From: Elysia chlorotica
Taxonomy: Eukaryota; Mollusca; Gastropoda; Plakobranchidae
Length of the DNA: 64,000 nt
NCBI GenBank assembly: GCA_003991915.1
Contig: RQTK01000075.1
Span: 55,544-119,543 of the forward strand
Direction of reading: 5' to 3'
The stretch's first letter is position 1; each line of letters opens with the position of its first letter. The notes beneath the pieces were generated by a model. It was not told where the DNA came from. It saw nothing but the letters and a program-made list of their open reading frames with translations, and did no database searches. Positions 1 through 12,987 of this stretch are shown piece by piece. The translations under genes were made by a program, and so were the position numbers.

Positions 1-107
1 TTCTTTGGGGTTTCCCCTGTACTTCTGTAAAGCGATATTGCTAGATCTGATGTCCGTTTCTCATCTGTTGATAAAATTAATTCTATCCTTTTTGCCCCCC
101 CCCCCCC

Positions 108-142
<35 letters not shown>

Positions 143-574
143 AGAAGCAAAAAAACAAAAAAATAGAACTTTTTTAGGATTCATACTCCCTGGTCGGGAT
201 ATTGTCGAAAAACAACATTATTTATATTAATTTCACTGTTCTTTGTATATACAGTCATAAGCTGTTTTTACCAATACCATGCACCAATCGAGGCAGACAA
301 TACAATTGAATAATTATGTATCTGCTTTCAAATAAATATGCGTTTAGTCGTGCATATAGTGTCTTCATCAAGCCATTTATGTTAATTAGTGCACCGTAAG
401 TAGGCCACTGAAGCAACGTACGTTGGAAGCTGTGCATTCAGGTAGCGTAGGTCATTGTACTGTACACAGTTTGTTGGCATCGTTGATTCTTGTGTGTCCC
501 AAGCTATGGGATAAGCAATGTTAGTTAACTTGCTAGAATAAAAGGAACATATATATATGGAAAGAGATTGATAG

Positions 575-578
<4 letters not shown>
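1..578. other. AT-rich non-coding DNA with poly-C/poly-A tract
   Basis: There is no supportable gene. A C run followed by a long A run (about 96-140) is the only distinct element. Short open frames here have no coding character. Confidence 0.6.

Positions 579-654
<76 letters not shown>
579..654. repeat. (GA)n microsatellite
   Basis: About 38 uninterrupted GA units, followed to about 780 by degenerate pieces mixing 'cacatacagtatagagaca'-like motifs. The minus-strand open frames full of Leu-Ser are artefacts of this array. Confidence 0.95.
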
Positions 655-656
<2 letters not shown>

Positions 657-790
657 CAGCATAGAGACAACAGATATACACCCATACAGTATAGAGACAA
701 AGACACACATGCAGTACAAAGACAGAGAGACACATACATTATAGAGACAGAGACACATCACGGAGACAGCCAAGAGACACTTGACTACAT

Positions 791-1344
791 CACTCGTTTC
801 TCTTGTGTATGCTTATGGCGAACACATGCGATGGCACGTTTTACGTAAAACTGACAATTAAATGGGTTTGTAAACAACTGCTTTTTATTATCCAGCCCAA
901 ACAAACAAGACGACAAGCACATCCTGTGGTGTTAAGTAGAAAGTTAACGGCTGCGCAACGTCAAGTGATACATGAATTTGTCGCCATTGCGCAACACTAG
1001 GTGTCTGTCACGCTTCTAAGATTTTCCTTCATGATACATGTAGTGATGTACTGGGAACATCAAAGTCTTGTTTTCCCTCTTCTCAAGAACAAGTACGGCC
1101 TACTTTTACATGAATGCTCTCTGTGTTGCTGTTAGTAAATGTTGGTGATGTCCTTTCATGTTGCCGTAGTAGATGTAGTACGCTAATGTTATACTATATT
1201 GGTCCAGATTTCTACATAGGGAAAATGTAAAGGTCTCCGGTTCATTTTTTTTGTTGGGACGGGGTTGCGGGAGTAATTTGAAAATGCGAGAGGGGTAGAG
1301 TTCTAATAAACTTGTCCCAGGAGAATTTTATGGCAGGTTATGGA
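791..1344. other. non-coding DNA before the assembly gap
   Basis: I see no gene, recognisable mobile element or strong repeat in this stretch. Confidence 0.5.
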
Positions 1345-2269
1345 NNNNNNNNNNNNNNNNNNNNNNNNNNNNNNNNNNNNNNNNNNNNNNNNNNNNNNNN
1401 NNNNNNNNNNNNNNNNNNNNNNNNNNNNNNNNNNNNNNNNNNNNNNNNNNNNNNNNNNNNNNNNNNNNNNNNNNNNNNNNNNNNNNNNNNNNNNNNNNNN
1501 NNNNNNNNNNNNNNNNNNNNNNNNNNNNNNNNNNNNNNNNNNNNNNNNNNNNNNNNNNNNNNNNNNNNNNNNNNNNNNNNNNNNNNNNNNNNNNNNNNNN
1601 NNNNNNNNNNNNNNNNNNNNNNNNNNNNNNNNNNNNNNNNNNNNNNNNNNNNNNNNNNNNNNNNNNNNNNNNNNNNNNNNNNNNNNNNNNNNNNNNNNNN
1701 NNNNNNNNNNNNNNNNNNNNNNNNNNNNNNNNNNNNNNNNNNNNNNNNNNNNNNNNNNNNNNNNNNNNNNNNNNNNNNNNNNNNNNNNNNNNNNNNNNNN
1801 NNNNNNNNNNNNNNNNNNNNNNNNNNNNNNNNNNNNNNNNNNNNNNNNNNNNNNNNNNNNNNNNNNNNNNNNNNNNNNNNNNNNNNNNNNNNNNNNNNNN
1901 NNNNNNNNNNNNNNNNNNNNNNNNNNNNNNNNNNNNNNNNNNNNNNNNNNNNNNNNNNNNNNNNNNNNNNNNNNNNNNNNNNNNNNNNNNNNNNNNNNNN
2001 NNNNNNNNNNNNNNNNNNNNNNNNNNNNNNNNNNNNNNNNNNNNNNNNNNNNNNNNNNNNNNNNNNNNNNNNNNNNNNNNNNNNNNNNNNNNNNNNNNNN
2101 NNNNNNNNNNNNNNNNNNNNNNNNNNNNNNNNNNNNNNNNNNNNNNNNNNNNNNNNNNNNNNNNNNNNNNNNNNNNNNNNNNNNNNNNNNNNNNNNNNNN
2201 NNNNNNNNNNNNNNNNNNNNNNNNNNNNNNNNNNNNNNNNNNNNNNNNNNNNNNNNNNNNNNNNNNNNN
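1345..2269. other. assembly gap (925 N)
   Basis: This is a run of N. The non-round length suggests an estimated gap size. A 56-bp tandem repeat begins exactly at the right edge, so the gap probably hides more of that array. Confidence 1.
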
Positions 2270-2557
2270 CTATAACATAACTGGTGAAATGTACAAAAGG
2301 CAACCAGACTCCAAGCTTAGCTAGCCTATAACATAACTGGTGAAATGTACAAAAGGCAACCAGACTCCAAGCTTAGCTAGCCTATAACATAACTGGTGAA
2401 ATGTACAAAAGGCAACCAGACTCCAAGCTTAGCTAGCCTATAACATAACTGGTGAAATGTACAAAAGGCAACCACACTCCAATCTTAGCTAGCCTATAAC
2501 ACAACCAGACTCCAAGCTTAGCTAGCCTATAACATAACTGGTGAAATGTACAAAAGG
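2270..2557. repeat. 56-bp satellite, about 5 copies
   Basis: The unit runs from 'ctataacataactggtgaaa' to 'agcttagctagc'. The copies are nearly identical; the fourth and fifth are joined by an internal deletion. The array abuts the N gap and continues none of the neighbouring sequence. Confidence 0.95.
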
Positions 2558-2837
2558 GGTTTGCTTCGATAAGTTGACACTTGGGGTGTTGGCGTGTGCT
2601 TCAAACACTCCTAATCCATCATTGTCCCACGTCCAAGAAAGTAAAGTTGATGTAATTGAAGGTATGCTTTAAACATATATATGTACTTAACAATGCATCA
2701 TTACATGTGTATGTACTACATTTATATAGCAGAACCAAGCTCTAGTTGATCTTATCTAATGAGTGGGATGTGGATGGTACTACTACTAGACTTAAGAGTG
2801 GGCCTCTTGTTTGCAGCTTGGCTGACGTCACAGCTGG

Positions 2838-2935
2838 GGGGGGGGGGGGGGGGGGGGGGGCCCGGGGGGGGAGCTGTTTCTCGTTGCGGCGGGTGCGGGG
2901 CGGGGGGGGGGGGGGGGGGGGGGGCGCTGTGGCCC
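2838..2935 (+). repeat. G-run tract (G-quadruplex-prone)
   Basis: Two blocks of long G runs (about 24 and 20 consecutive G) are separated by a short GC-rich stretch. The exact length is unreliable in any assembly. It lies directly upstream of a SINE head. Confidence 0.85.
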
Positions 2936-3185
2936 TGGGGTAGAACATCGGCTTCCGACGCAAAAAGTCCGTAGTTCGATCCCTGACGATTTCGCTCCCT
3001 ACTGGTTGGATCGGTGTCACTGTCAGTTTAATGTGACCGACTGAGGCAGGAGCCGCGGTATCCCCGCATTGTCTCGTGTGTGGCAGCACAAAAATTATCA
3101 GACGTCAGTCTTGGGGGCCCGTCTACAATATAGTCTATATAGTGATGATGTTGGACGTTCAACCAACTCAACTACAACTACATTG
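2936..3185 (+). mobile_element. tRNA-headed SINE, full length
   Basis: The head has a B-box-like 'gtagttcgatccctg'. A body follows with 'gtctcgtgtgtggcagca' and 'cagacgtcagtcttggggg', and the tail ends 'ttggacgttcaaccaactc' plus a short (caa)-type tract. The same body and tail recur more than 15 times in the window on both strands, which identifies a SINE family. It is not a functional tRNA gene because the cloverleaf is degenerate. Confidence 0.75.
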
Positions 3186-3213
3186 ACGTCACAGCTACCC
3201 TACCTCACCCTGG

Positions 3214-6200
3214 CGGTTTATAACAAACCAACGAATACCTTTATCAGCCATTCAGTGAAAAGGCGAGCCAGTTCACTTCTATTCAGTCGATGAATTGAAA
3301 ACCGTTCCGTGTGAGCTCAAAATTCTTTGTTCTTTGGCGTTCCTTGAGCATAAACGTTGCCGAGCTTTCACGACACAGCAGAGTGGTACCAGAGACTATC
3401 GACCACTGTCTGGCAGCACCAGTATCAGCAAGTACAGGGAGAAGTCTGTCTAATTAGCTTCGGTAAAATTCAAGGGAATGAACTCTTCTATTTTTTGTGT
3501 GGAAATCTTTTGTGAGTGAGGAGAAATTCTAGGTTAGCTTCGGTAAAATTTAAGGGAAATAACTCTTAAATGTATTGAAATGAGCTAAAGTAAAATTTAC
3601 TCTTTTCTAAGTGAGGAGATTTTTTCGAGGTTGGCTTATGTAAAATTCAAGGGAATTAACTCTTTTAAATTTGTTTGGGAAATCTTTTTTAAGTGAAGAG
3701 ATTATCTTGGTTGCAACTGTAAACAATCTTGATAGCCTAGGTGACTGATTTCATGTCAGCTATAGTTACTACTAATCGAGATTCTGAAATCATCTACATG
3801 TTATCTCATGTACGTGCAGAGCATTTGAGCCGAGCATTTTTAAAAACAATAAATGCCTTCTTATCAAATCAATATCTAAATCTAGCTGTAACCCAGATTG
3901 AATAGCAATTAGATCTAGATAGATCTACTATCTAGACTCAAGATTTAGATAGTCTATATTAAAAGCTAAAAATATTTAACTACTCTCTCTCCTCTCCACC
4001 TCCCACCCCCCTACTCTTTATTCTAACAAAAAGTACATATTAATGTTGTACTTCTCTGTCCCGTATAATTTACATTCAATGTTTTATGATTAGTTTTCCA
4101 CAATTTTTAAGCAAATTAAAAGCAAAGTTTTCTAGAGCTGTATCCCATATTTTTGTGCCTAGCAAGATTGATACAAAAAAAATCGCCATCCCTTCTTAAA
4201 GACCTTTACGTTAGGGCCGGCAACCAGCCGGAAAGTACGAGAGCCTTTGTAGACCTTAGCCACTTCGGCTCCCAGTTCTGCTGTTAAGGAAGTCGATGGG
4301 TTTAAGAGCTGGGCTTAACACTAGAGCAATTTTTTTGAAATGTTGAAGAAACCCGATTTGATCCCACTATCTGCCATTTTTTTAAAGAATTTTCTGGTTG
4401 TGTCTTTGTAGCTACATATAATTATAATGTGAGCGGCTGAAATATATTTACATTTCGTGGTATCCACACCATGTCTTCGTATGTCAGCTCATAAAATAAA
4501 TTATTGTATGACTTTGGTCTTGGTCCGTTCGCCATATATAGCCATTCTTGGAGACCTAGTAGACGTTTGCCTGGAAGAGGGCGTCTCTCATACAAAGAAC
4601 TTAATCGTATCAAACTGGGACAGGATTTCTGACATTCCCGCACTGTCTCTATGTGGCAGCACTCCACATTGCCACTCATTAATCTTAGGACCCGGCCACG
4701 ATATAGACTTTTTGCTGACTTTGGACTTTAGAAAACCAACTCATTGTGTCTCTAACTGTGAAAGATAAAAAGTCCGACCTAATTGTCGGAATCGTTGGCG
4801 TTGTAACGTTTTCTCATGCACACGCTCTGAGCTTCGGAAGGAACAACGATAAGTCAGCTCTAGGAGATCACGGTGACCCAAATCTACGATGAGACTTGTC
4901 CTAGGATCACTCACCTGCCGATATCACACAGTGGACAATGGATCAGCTGAGATAATGAGGCACTTTGCATGCAGTCTACGGTGACCTGAATCAATAACCC
5001 CAGCGTCCACCGTCCAAGCATGCATCAAGTACGAGTCTCATAAACAGAGAACCATGACACCGAGGGCTCGCCAAGTCCACGCTTGTCTCTTCTGACCTGA
5101 TAAACATTGCACAATATGTACAGCACCGTTAGGGAATGAGCTCATTTATTAACTTCCATAACTTGTAAGGGTCCCAAGACTAACGTCTAACATTTTTACA
5201 CGCTGCCTCACATACACGGTACGGGGATACCATGACACTGCTCAGCTCAGCCGGTTGTATGGTACATGTACTGACACCGACCAAGCCAGTTAGGGGCGAA
5301 ATCGGATATCGGGTTTTGAACCTTGGACTTCGCGGTTTGGAGACCAATGTTGGATGGTCTACCATTGCACTGCGGGGTGTGGGGTTTTTGTAACCAGGCC
5401 ATCGGTAGTAGACTTCTCTGATGAACTATATTTTACGTCTCCCAAGGTGGGTGGCGAGACTGCTCTGGCCTGCCCTAAAAAATAAAAGTAAAATTATCGT
5501 CGCCCCTGTCATAGATTGTCTTATCACTTCTGAAGTACTAAACATGTAGGGTATTTTAGAAGTGACATAGTTATGATACAGAAAAGTAGTCCAATAACTC
5601 TAATTATATGCTTTTAACAGACGAGGATAGACTTGTGGCTGCCCCTTCTAAGGAATGTGATTGGACATTACAACACAACTGAGATGGCGATATGTGGGTT
5701 TATTTTGTGTTCTAAACTTTGCCTGGATAGTGTTTCCCCTTTACCAGACTACATTGTACCAATATTATTGCCCACTGAACTCTGTACACTGTAGCCCTGG
5801 TATTCCGCAGACAGGACGAAGCCTCAAGTGTGTCTGCAGTACATATATCAGCCGCCACCTTCGTGCCCTTTTATCACCAGATAACATGACCGGCGCCAAC
5901 CGTTAGCTTAACCTATAAATCCTATCAGTTTTAGAAAGGCAGAAACCGGTAAGGCTTTTACTTAAAATGAGGCTATGTGTCTAGGTCGATGATATCAATT
6001 TCCTGATTCTATTCTGACCCGCTGCTCCAACTGAAAATAACGTTGCGTTGGCAAAAAAAAACACCAAAAAAACTGATCATCAGTATAATCTGAGCGGTTG
6101 AAGCAACAGTCATGGTATCGCCGCACTGTCTCAGTGTGGTAGCACGTACAATTATCAGATGTTAGTCTTGGGGCCCGTCCATAAAATAGCGTATATATCG

Positions 6201-6436
6201 TGCTGACGTTGGACGCCATGCAACACACGAAGGAGCAAACAAGCATCGATTGCGACGGAAACCTGTGGGCGAAATAGATACAATGTTGGCGCATTGTGTG
6301 TGTTGAATTATGTGTGTGTGTGTGACTTTAAATCTGGTCTAACTAAACCCTTAGTTTACTTCATGTTTCGCAGTGCTTTGGCGAGGACCTATGAAAATAT
6401 GGAAATTAATATAGATCATTGATCCACAGCGTTAAA
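3214..6436. repeat. segmental tandem duplication, unit A
   Basis: Unit A aligns with 6,437-8,777 in blocks: 3,214-3,430 with 6,437-6,645; 3,985-4,285 with 6,985-7,285; 4,612-5,600 with 7,290-8,300; 5,945-6,436 with 8,333-8,777. Unit A carries about 330 extra bases at 4,288-4,611 and a segment at 5,640-5,940 that are absent from unit B. SINE fragments are embedded (plus 4,612-4,760 and 6,088-6,232; minus 5,161-5,375). No convincing gene lies in the unit; possible minus-strand exon fossils are discussed separately. Confidence 0.85.
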
Positions 6437-8777
6437 GGTTTATAACAAACCAACGAATACCTTTATCAGCCATTCAGTGAAAAGGCGAGACAGCTCACTT
6501 CTATTCAGTCGATGAATTGAAAACCGTTCCGTGTGAGCTCAAAATTTTTTGTTCTTTGGCGTTCCTTGAGCATAAACGTTGCCGAGCTCTCACGACAAGC
6601 AGAGTGGTACCAGAGACTATCGACCACTGTGGCAGCACCAGTAGCAGCAGTCAGGTGGGCCCAGTACTATGACAGCAAAGATAGTCTCTAACTTGACGGG
6701 GATAGTTATTTCTATCCGACTTCCAGCGACCCGCTGCTCCACTTTGTCCAGTATCCTGTCACTTGATACATCGGGTTTTAGCCCCCATTATTTTGTAGCC
6801 CCGGTGTCTGACAGGTTCTATTGCTTGTCTTGGGATGGCATCGCGTAACATAATTAATAGACCAAGCTCAGACTTAGAACTCGAGATATCTTCCAGACAT
6901 AACTTTTCCCGTCTAATCTATCAGTATGTCTGTCTCCCTGTTTCTCTCATTCTCCCCCTGTCTCTCTATCTCTCCCTCCTTTCTCTCTCTCTCCACCTCC
7001 CACCCCCCTACTCTTTATTCTAACAAAAAGTACATATTAATGTTGTACTTCTCTGTCCCGTATAATTTACATTCAATGTTTTATGATTAGTTTTCCACAA
7101 TTTTTAAGCAAATTAAAAGCAAAGTTTTCTAGAGCTGTATCCCATATTTTTGTGCCTAGCAAGATTGATAAAAAAAAAAAAAAAATCGCCATCCCTTCTT
7201 AAAGACCTTTACGTTAGGGCCGGCAACCAGCCGGAAAGTACGAGAGCCTTTGTAGACCTTAGCCACTTCGGCGCCCAGTTCTGCTGTTAAGAGAAGTATC
7301 AAACTGGGACAGGAGTTCTGACACCCCCGCACTGTCTCTGTGTGGCAGGACTCCACATTGCCACTCATTAATCTTAGGACCCGGCCACGATATAGACTTT
7401 TTGCTGACTTTGGACTTTAGAAAACCAACTCATTGTGTCTCTAACTGTGAAAGATAAAAAGTCCGACCTAATTGTCGGAATCATTGGCATTGTAAGGTTT
7501 TCTCATGCACACGTTCTGAGCTTCGGAAGGAACAACGATAGCAGTCAGCTCTAGGAGATCACGGTGACCCAAATCTACTATGAGACTTGTCCTGGGGTCA
7601 CTCACCTCCCAATATCGCACAGTGGACAATGGATCAGCTGAGATAATGTGGTACTTTGCATGCAGTCTACGGTGACCTGTATCAATAACCCCAGCGTCCA
7701 CCGTCCAAGCATGCTTCAAGTACGAGTCTCATAAACAGAGATCCGCAACACCGAGGGCTCGCCAAGTCCACGCTTGTCTCTTCTGACCTGATAAACATTG
7801 CACAATATGTACAGCGCCGTTAGGGAATGAGCTCACTTATTAACTTCCATAACTTGTAAGGGTCCCAAGACTAACGTCTAACATTTTTACACGCTGCCTC
7901 ACATACACGGTACGGGGATACCATGACACTGTCTCAGCTCAGCCGGTTGTATGGTACATGTATTGACACCGACCAAGCCAGTTAGGGGCGAAATCGGATA
8001 ACGGGTTTCGAACCTTGGACTTCGCGGTTTGGAGACCAATGTTGGATGGTCTACCATTGCACTGCGGGGTGTGGGGTTTTTGTAACCAGGCCATCGGTAG
8101 TAGACTTCTCTGATGAACTATATTTTACGTCTCTCAAGGTGGGTGGCGAGACTGCTCTGGCCTGCCCTAAAAAATAAGAGTAAAATTATCGTCGCCCCTG
8201 TCATAGGTTGTCTTATCTCACTTCTGAAGTACTAAACATGTAGGGTATTTTAGAAGTGACATAGTTATGATACAGAAAAGCAGTCCAGCAACTATATTTA
8301 TACATGTATGCTTTTAACAGACGGAGATAGACGGTAAGGCTTTTACTTAAAATAAGGCTATGTGTCTAGGTCGATGATATCAATTTCCTGATTCTATTCT
8401 GACCCGCTGCTCCAACTGAGAATAACGTTGCGTTGGCAAAAAAGAACACTGATCATATGTAGAATTTGAGCAGTTGAAGCAACAGTCATGGTATCGCCGC
8501 ACTGTCTCGGTGTGATGTGGCAGCACGTAAAATCATCAGATGTTATTCTTGGGATCCGTCCATAAAATAGCTTATAATGACGTTGGACGCCATGCAACAC
8601 ACAAAGGAGAAAACAAGCATCGATTGCCACGGAAACCTGTGGGCGAAATAGATACAATGTTGGCGCATTGTGTATGAGGTATAAGGTTCCCTTAGTTTAC
8701 TTCATGTTTCGCAGTGCTTTGGCGAGGACCTATGAAAATATGGAAATTAATATAGATCATTGATCCACAGCGTTAAA
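6437..8777. repeat. segmental tandem duplication, unit B
   Basis: This is the second copy of the unit at 3,214-6,436, in the same orientation and directly adjoining it. SINE fragments are carried along (plus 7,290-7,446 and 8,465-8,600; minus 7,853-8,067). The two units differ by scattered substitutions and several indels, so this is not a simple assembly echo. Confidence 0.85.
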
Positions 8778-8950
8778 TACAATAATGGTTTACAGAATTC
8801 TCCTTTGCTCTCTGTTCAACCTTCGTCTCAAAACTCTTCGTTGTTACTGCGCCCTTGACCTATTTAGTCATCGGTGACCCAGTTCTGTAGACCCGCTGTA
8901 CCAACTTACTGCTGAGTGCTGATATGACCTGCCGACACGTCAGAATTTGC

Positions 8951-9680
8951 GTTCTTGGCTCACTCAGTTTCTGACATCTGGCCGTTGCGCATCTCATTTC
9001 TTCGTCGGTGCATTCTGCTGAAACTAAAGTCTTTTGTTAATGCAAGCGGTACCTCCCCTATAATAATGATAATGATGGTTGGTTGGATGACTGGTGTCTT
9101 AACGGCTAATGTTAGTGCAAGGCTGTATCGTGGACGGGTCCCGAAAATAACGTCCAAAGTCAGCAGCTAGGTTGTATCTTAGACGGGCCCCAAGCCTAAC
9201 GTCTGACATCACCAAGAAGGCTGTTTCGCGGGCGGGTCCTAAGCCTAACGTTCGACGCAAGCAACTAGGCTGTATTGTGCATGTGGACAGGTCCCAAGAC
9301 TAAGATATAACGACTGTATGTGCTGCCACACAGGTAGAGAGCGGAATTACCAGGACTTTTGTCTCAGCCGGTCACATTGCAATTTTCCTCCCATCGTGAG
9401 TTTCTAACCAGATATCTCCTGATTCGAAGACCAACACTTTACCACTTACTGAATATGGCTGAAAACTCAACAAATAATAGTACAGTATGTACAGAATTTT
9501 AAAAGAGAGTTGGAGAGATGAAGAAAAAACCTAAGTACCCTATAATAATGATACGGTTGGTTAGTTGGTTGGCTGGTGTCTTAACGTCCAAAGTCAGCAG
9601 CTAGATTGTATCTTATACGGGCCCCAAGCCTGACGTAATCAAAAAGACTGTTTTGCGGACGCGTCCCAAGCCTGTACAGA
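8951..9680 (-). mobile_element. cluster of SINE tails and bodies
   Basis: Several tail fragments of the SINE family sit side by side. They contain reverse complements of 'gtcccaagactaacgtc'-like motifs, and an almost complete body lies at about 9,240-9,450. A short internal duplication (about 9,470-9,530 with 9,660-9,720) is visible. No gene. Confidence 0.6.
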
Positions 9681-9689
9681 GTTTTAAAT

Positions 9690-10780
9690 GAGAATAGGAG
9701 AGATGAAGAAAAAACCTAAGTTGAAGTTTGCCCCAGTGTTGCATTTTAATACATGTACATATATTTCGTCAAGACGGTAGCCTAAAGCTGCTGTCTTTTG
9801 AAATTCTTGGAGCATCGCGTACACACTAGTCTATTCTGTTCTTATCGGTTTGCGTGTTAAAATTTATGGAAGCTTATTGGGTATTATAATGTGAATATAT
9901 CATGTATGAATGTTTTAGGTTTATAAGATGCATTTACAGCTTTAAGGATGTGTGTAGATGTGTGTGCTTGTATGTATGTGTATTTGAGGTTGGTGCGTAA
10001 ATTTTATAACGGTGGGGAATATGGAAAGTACTGAGTCATTTAATGATTTCAACATCTTATCTTTATGGCCTGTAGACAAACATTATTTGCGCCTAGGAAT
10101 ATGAAGATTATAGAGGTGGTAAACACCAACCGTAAACAGCTTTTCTATTCACTTTGCACGGAATCTCGATGTTGTTGTTGTTGTTGTTGTTGTATCAGGT
10201 TTACAGTGAAGACCTGTGTTGTATGTGTTTTAAGTAACGGTCGTCTTGGTTACAACAAGGTCGGAAGGACCGGTAGTTTATTTAGCTTCAGGACAGCCAA
10301 TGATCTGTTTCTATGTTTTTTTTTCTCATAATATGATATGAGGTAGAGACGGCATAGATCTGTGTTGTTGTCTGTTTTTCAAACACGGTCGCCATAGTTA
10401 CTTTCACTCAGTCAAAGTGTTGTTGTGTTGCTTAGTGTCCTACATCAGCACGATATATATAATTATAGGCTACTCACTGGGTCGAAACGACTGGTAGTTC
10501 GCGTGCTTCTTTATTTTACAGTAATGTTTTTTTTCCTGTCCCTCCCGAAGTACATAATCATTATTTAATTGCTCACAAACTGAACACGCAAATTTCAGCC
10601 ATTATCCTCGCATTTTCTGCCAGACGGCACTTGTATACATCGTCACACGACATTTAAAACGGCCAATCTCGATTCTGAAATACTTAAGCTGTTTGTAGAA
10701 TCAAGGAGACAAGAATCATGTAAATTACCAAATTTCTAAACAATTCATGTATTTTCTGTGACGTCAGTGCAGCTATTTAA
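9690..10780. other. non-coding DNA
   Basis: AT-rich sequence with a short (TGT)n run at about 10,168-10,192. I see no coding or mobile-element signal. Confidence 0.45.
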
Positions 10781-10785
10781 ACAAG

Positions 10786-11050
10786 TAATAGAGCGTTGGT
10801 CTCCCACTCGGTTGGGAGGTTCCTGGTTCGAAACTCACATTCGGTCAAAACTATGTGTGTCTTGAATTCGTCTCCTACTAGTTTAATCGGTGCGTTATAA
10901 GGTGACCAGTTGAGATTGGAGCCCTAGCATCCAAGCACTGTCTCTGTGTGGCAGCGTGTAAAAATTGTCAGACTTTAGTCTTGGGATCCGTCACTTAAAT
11001 AACCTATTAAGTGCTGACGTTTGATGCAATGCAATGAACTCAACTCAACC
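10786..11050 (+). mobile_element. tRNA-headed SINE
   Basis: A tRNA-like head with B-box-like 'tggttcgaaactc' is followed by the family body ('tctctgtgtggcagcgtg') and the tail 'ttgatgcaatgcaatgaac'. It is followed after about 30 bases by a second member. Confidence 0.75.
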
Positions 11051-11079
11051 CAGCCTAAAGTAACAGGACAATATTATTA

Positions 11080-11335
11080 GTCACCTAAGTAGAGAAACAT
11101 CGTGGATTCTACAGCCCCATGTAGCAGGTTCAAGACCCACTCCCGCTCCCTTCTGGTTGGGTCGGTGTCAGTTTAATATGACTGGCTGAGACTGGAATCA
11201 TGGCATCTCCGCCCTGTCGCGTGTGTGGCAGTACATTCAATTGTCAGACGTTAGTATTGAGGTCCGTCCACAATAAAGCCTATATAGTGCTGATGTTGGC
11301 CGTTAAACCAACTCAACAACAACAACAACACTCCA
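11080..11335 (+). mobile_element. tRNA-headed SINE with (CAA)n tail
   Basis: A B-box-like 'caggttcaagaccc' is followed by the body 'gtcgcgtgtgtggcagtaca' and the tail 'gccgttaaaccaactcaac', ending in a (caa)n stretch. A head, body and simple 3' tail are all present, so this is one of the best family members in the window. Confidence 0.8.
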
Positions 11336-11760
11336 GTAGCGTTGATAATCGCTTTATAGATCTACCTTCAATTTTATAATTAATCCATTTAAATATTTGA
11401 ACTGGGCAATCACAACTGGAGGTAATTATTTTTAGTCATACTGAAAACTAGAAGTTCAGCATGGGCAGCTCGGAGAACCGTATGAGCTACGGTCCAGGGT
11501 ATCGCATCGAAAAACAACAACAACACACACACACACAAAACGTAAAAACAACAACACTCAACAACAAAACAAAAAAGCGCAAAAGGTTTGAATAAAGCGG
11601 TATCATAAAAATGTCAATGTCGACGAGTAATATATAGTGGCCCAGATTGGAAGCCCAGTACTGATAACCTTAGAAGTGCAGCACAAATCTAACTCTCGCA
11701 GCATGAAGTACAGGTCGTATTACCTGTGAAAGACGCAGACTTTCAGGGAAGTGATTTTTT

Positions 11761-11810
<50 letters not shown>

Positions 11811-12960
11811 CGAGAGAGAGAGAGAGAGAGAGAGAAGGCGTGGATACCAATAATTATTTCCTTTCCAGTCAGTCAGTTTCTACAGAACAACTTTATACTG
11901 ACACCGACCTAAGCAGTAGTAAAAAAAAAACAAGGTCCGATCTGGGAACGAATATGGGCCCTTCCGATTAAAAATCACGCGCTTAGTCGTAAGCAACGTG
12001 GAATGGTCAATATTTACGTTACTAAGCTCCCCCTTCTCTAATATCAGAGATGTTGTCTTGACTGGCATTCCTTTTGGTGTTCTTGTCAAACGAGAAGACA
12101 GGTGATTATACGATATTAAAATATTAATAAAAACACTACAGTGTGTGAATAAACTGGAACTTTTGACATTTAAGTCTTTGAACCAAACATGGTTTATTTC
12201 TGTTTATTTATTAATTTTTGAAAAATTTGAAACGATCCAGACCCGACGGGTTATTTGAAACCACAACGCTGTCACCACCACCTCACCGAGTTAACTAACG
12301 CATCTCATTTAAAGTTATGGTTTAAGAAACTAGAAGATCAGCTTTTTTCTTTCTTTTATTTTTCTCTCCTCATCTGTGCTGAACCGTTACGGGCCAGGTG
12401 TTGTCGATGTCACTGTGGTAGAAGGCAAATGATGCAGCCGAGCCATTGACCTATAAAATAGGCTACATGTAGAATATCACCGATTGTATATTATGGTCTC
12501 CTTACTGTATAAAATATGACTGCTGAACGCCGAGTGAAGATTTCGGCAGTGTGGGCCTTGACTTATTGGGGGCTTTGCGCATCACACGATGCTAGTGGAT
12601 GACATAATCATAACTACAGCCATGGAGTGATCTAATCGCTCATTAGTCCCGTAAGATTAGGATAAAGCTATGATTGGACGCCAAGGAGATTCCCTGAGCT
12701 ATCGTCTTAGTTTTGCTATAATGTAATCCAAAGAATAGCTGTCACCTTAACCTTGTATGTAGAGCCAGGTGGCTCAATGTTGGGTTGGAGCCAGGATAAG
12801 TTTACCGATTGACACAGAAGTCACGATATCTACATTATTTTATATCTCCACCACCTCAGTGTATTAGTGCTAATGCCCCCTCCAAATTTATGTCCGTCTC
12901 CAATGGTGTATGTACAAGCAGAACATAACCAACTGCCCCTCATCTCATAATCTCCACTTT
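11336..12960. other. non-coding DNA with a (GA)n array
   Basis: An interrupted (GA)n array lies at 11,763-11,834. I found no supportable gene or exon in the remainder. Undetected 5' exons of the downstream receptor kinase could lie here, but none stands out. Confidence 0.45.
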
Positions 12961-12987
12961 GACCCTCTGTAATCTCCACCAGTACAT

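Noticed and set aside
5661..5906. 81-codon plus-strand frame with several cysteines
   Set aside because: No partner exon, recognisable domain or counterpart in the second duplication unit.
7468..7719. 83-codon minus-strand frame with a phrase (VDAGVIDTGHRR) recalling dUTPase motif 3
   Set aside because: The rest of the fold is absent and the frame is broken by an indel and a stop in the duplicate unit at 4,780-5,028.
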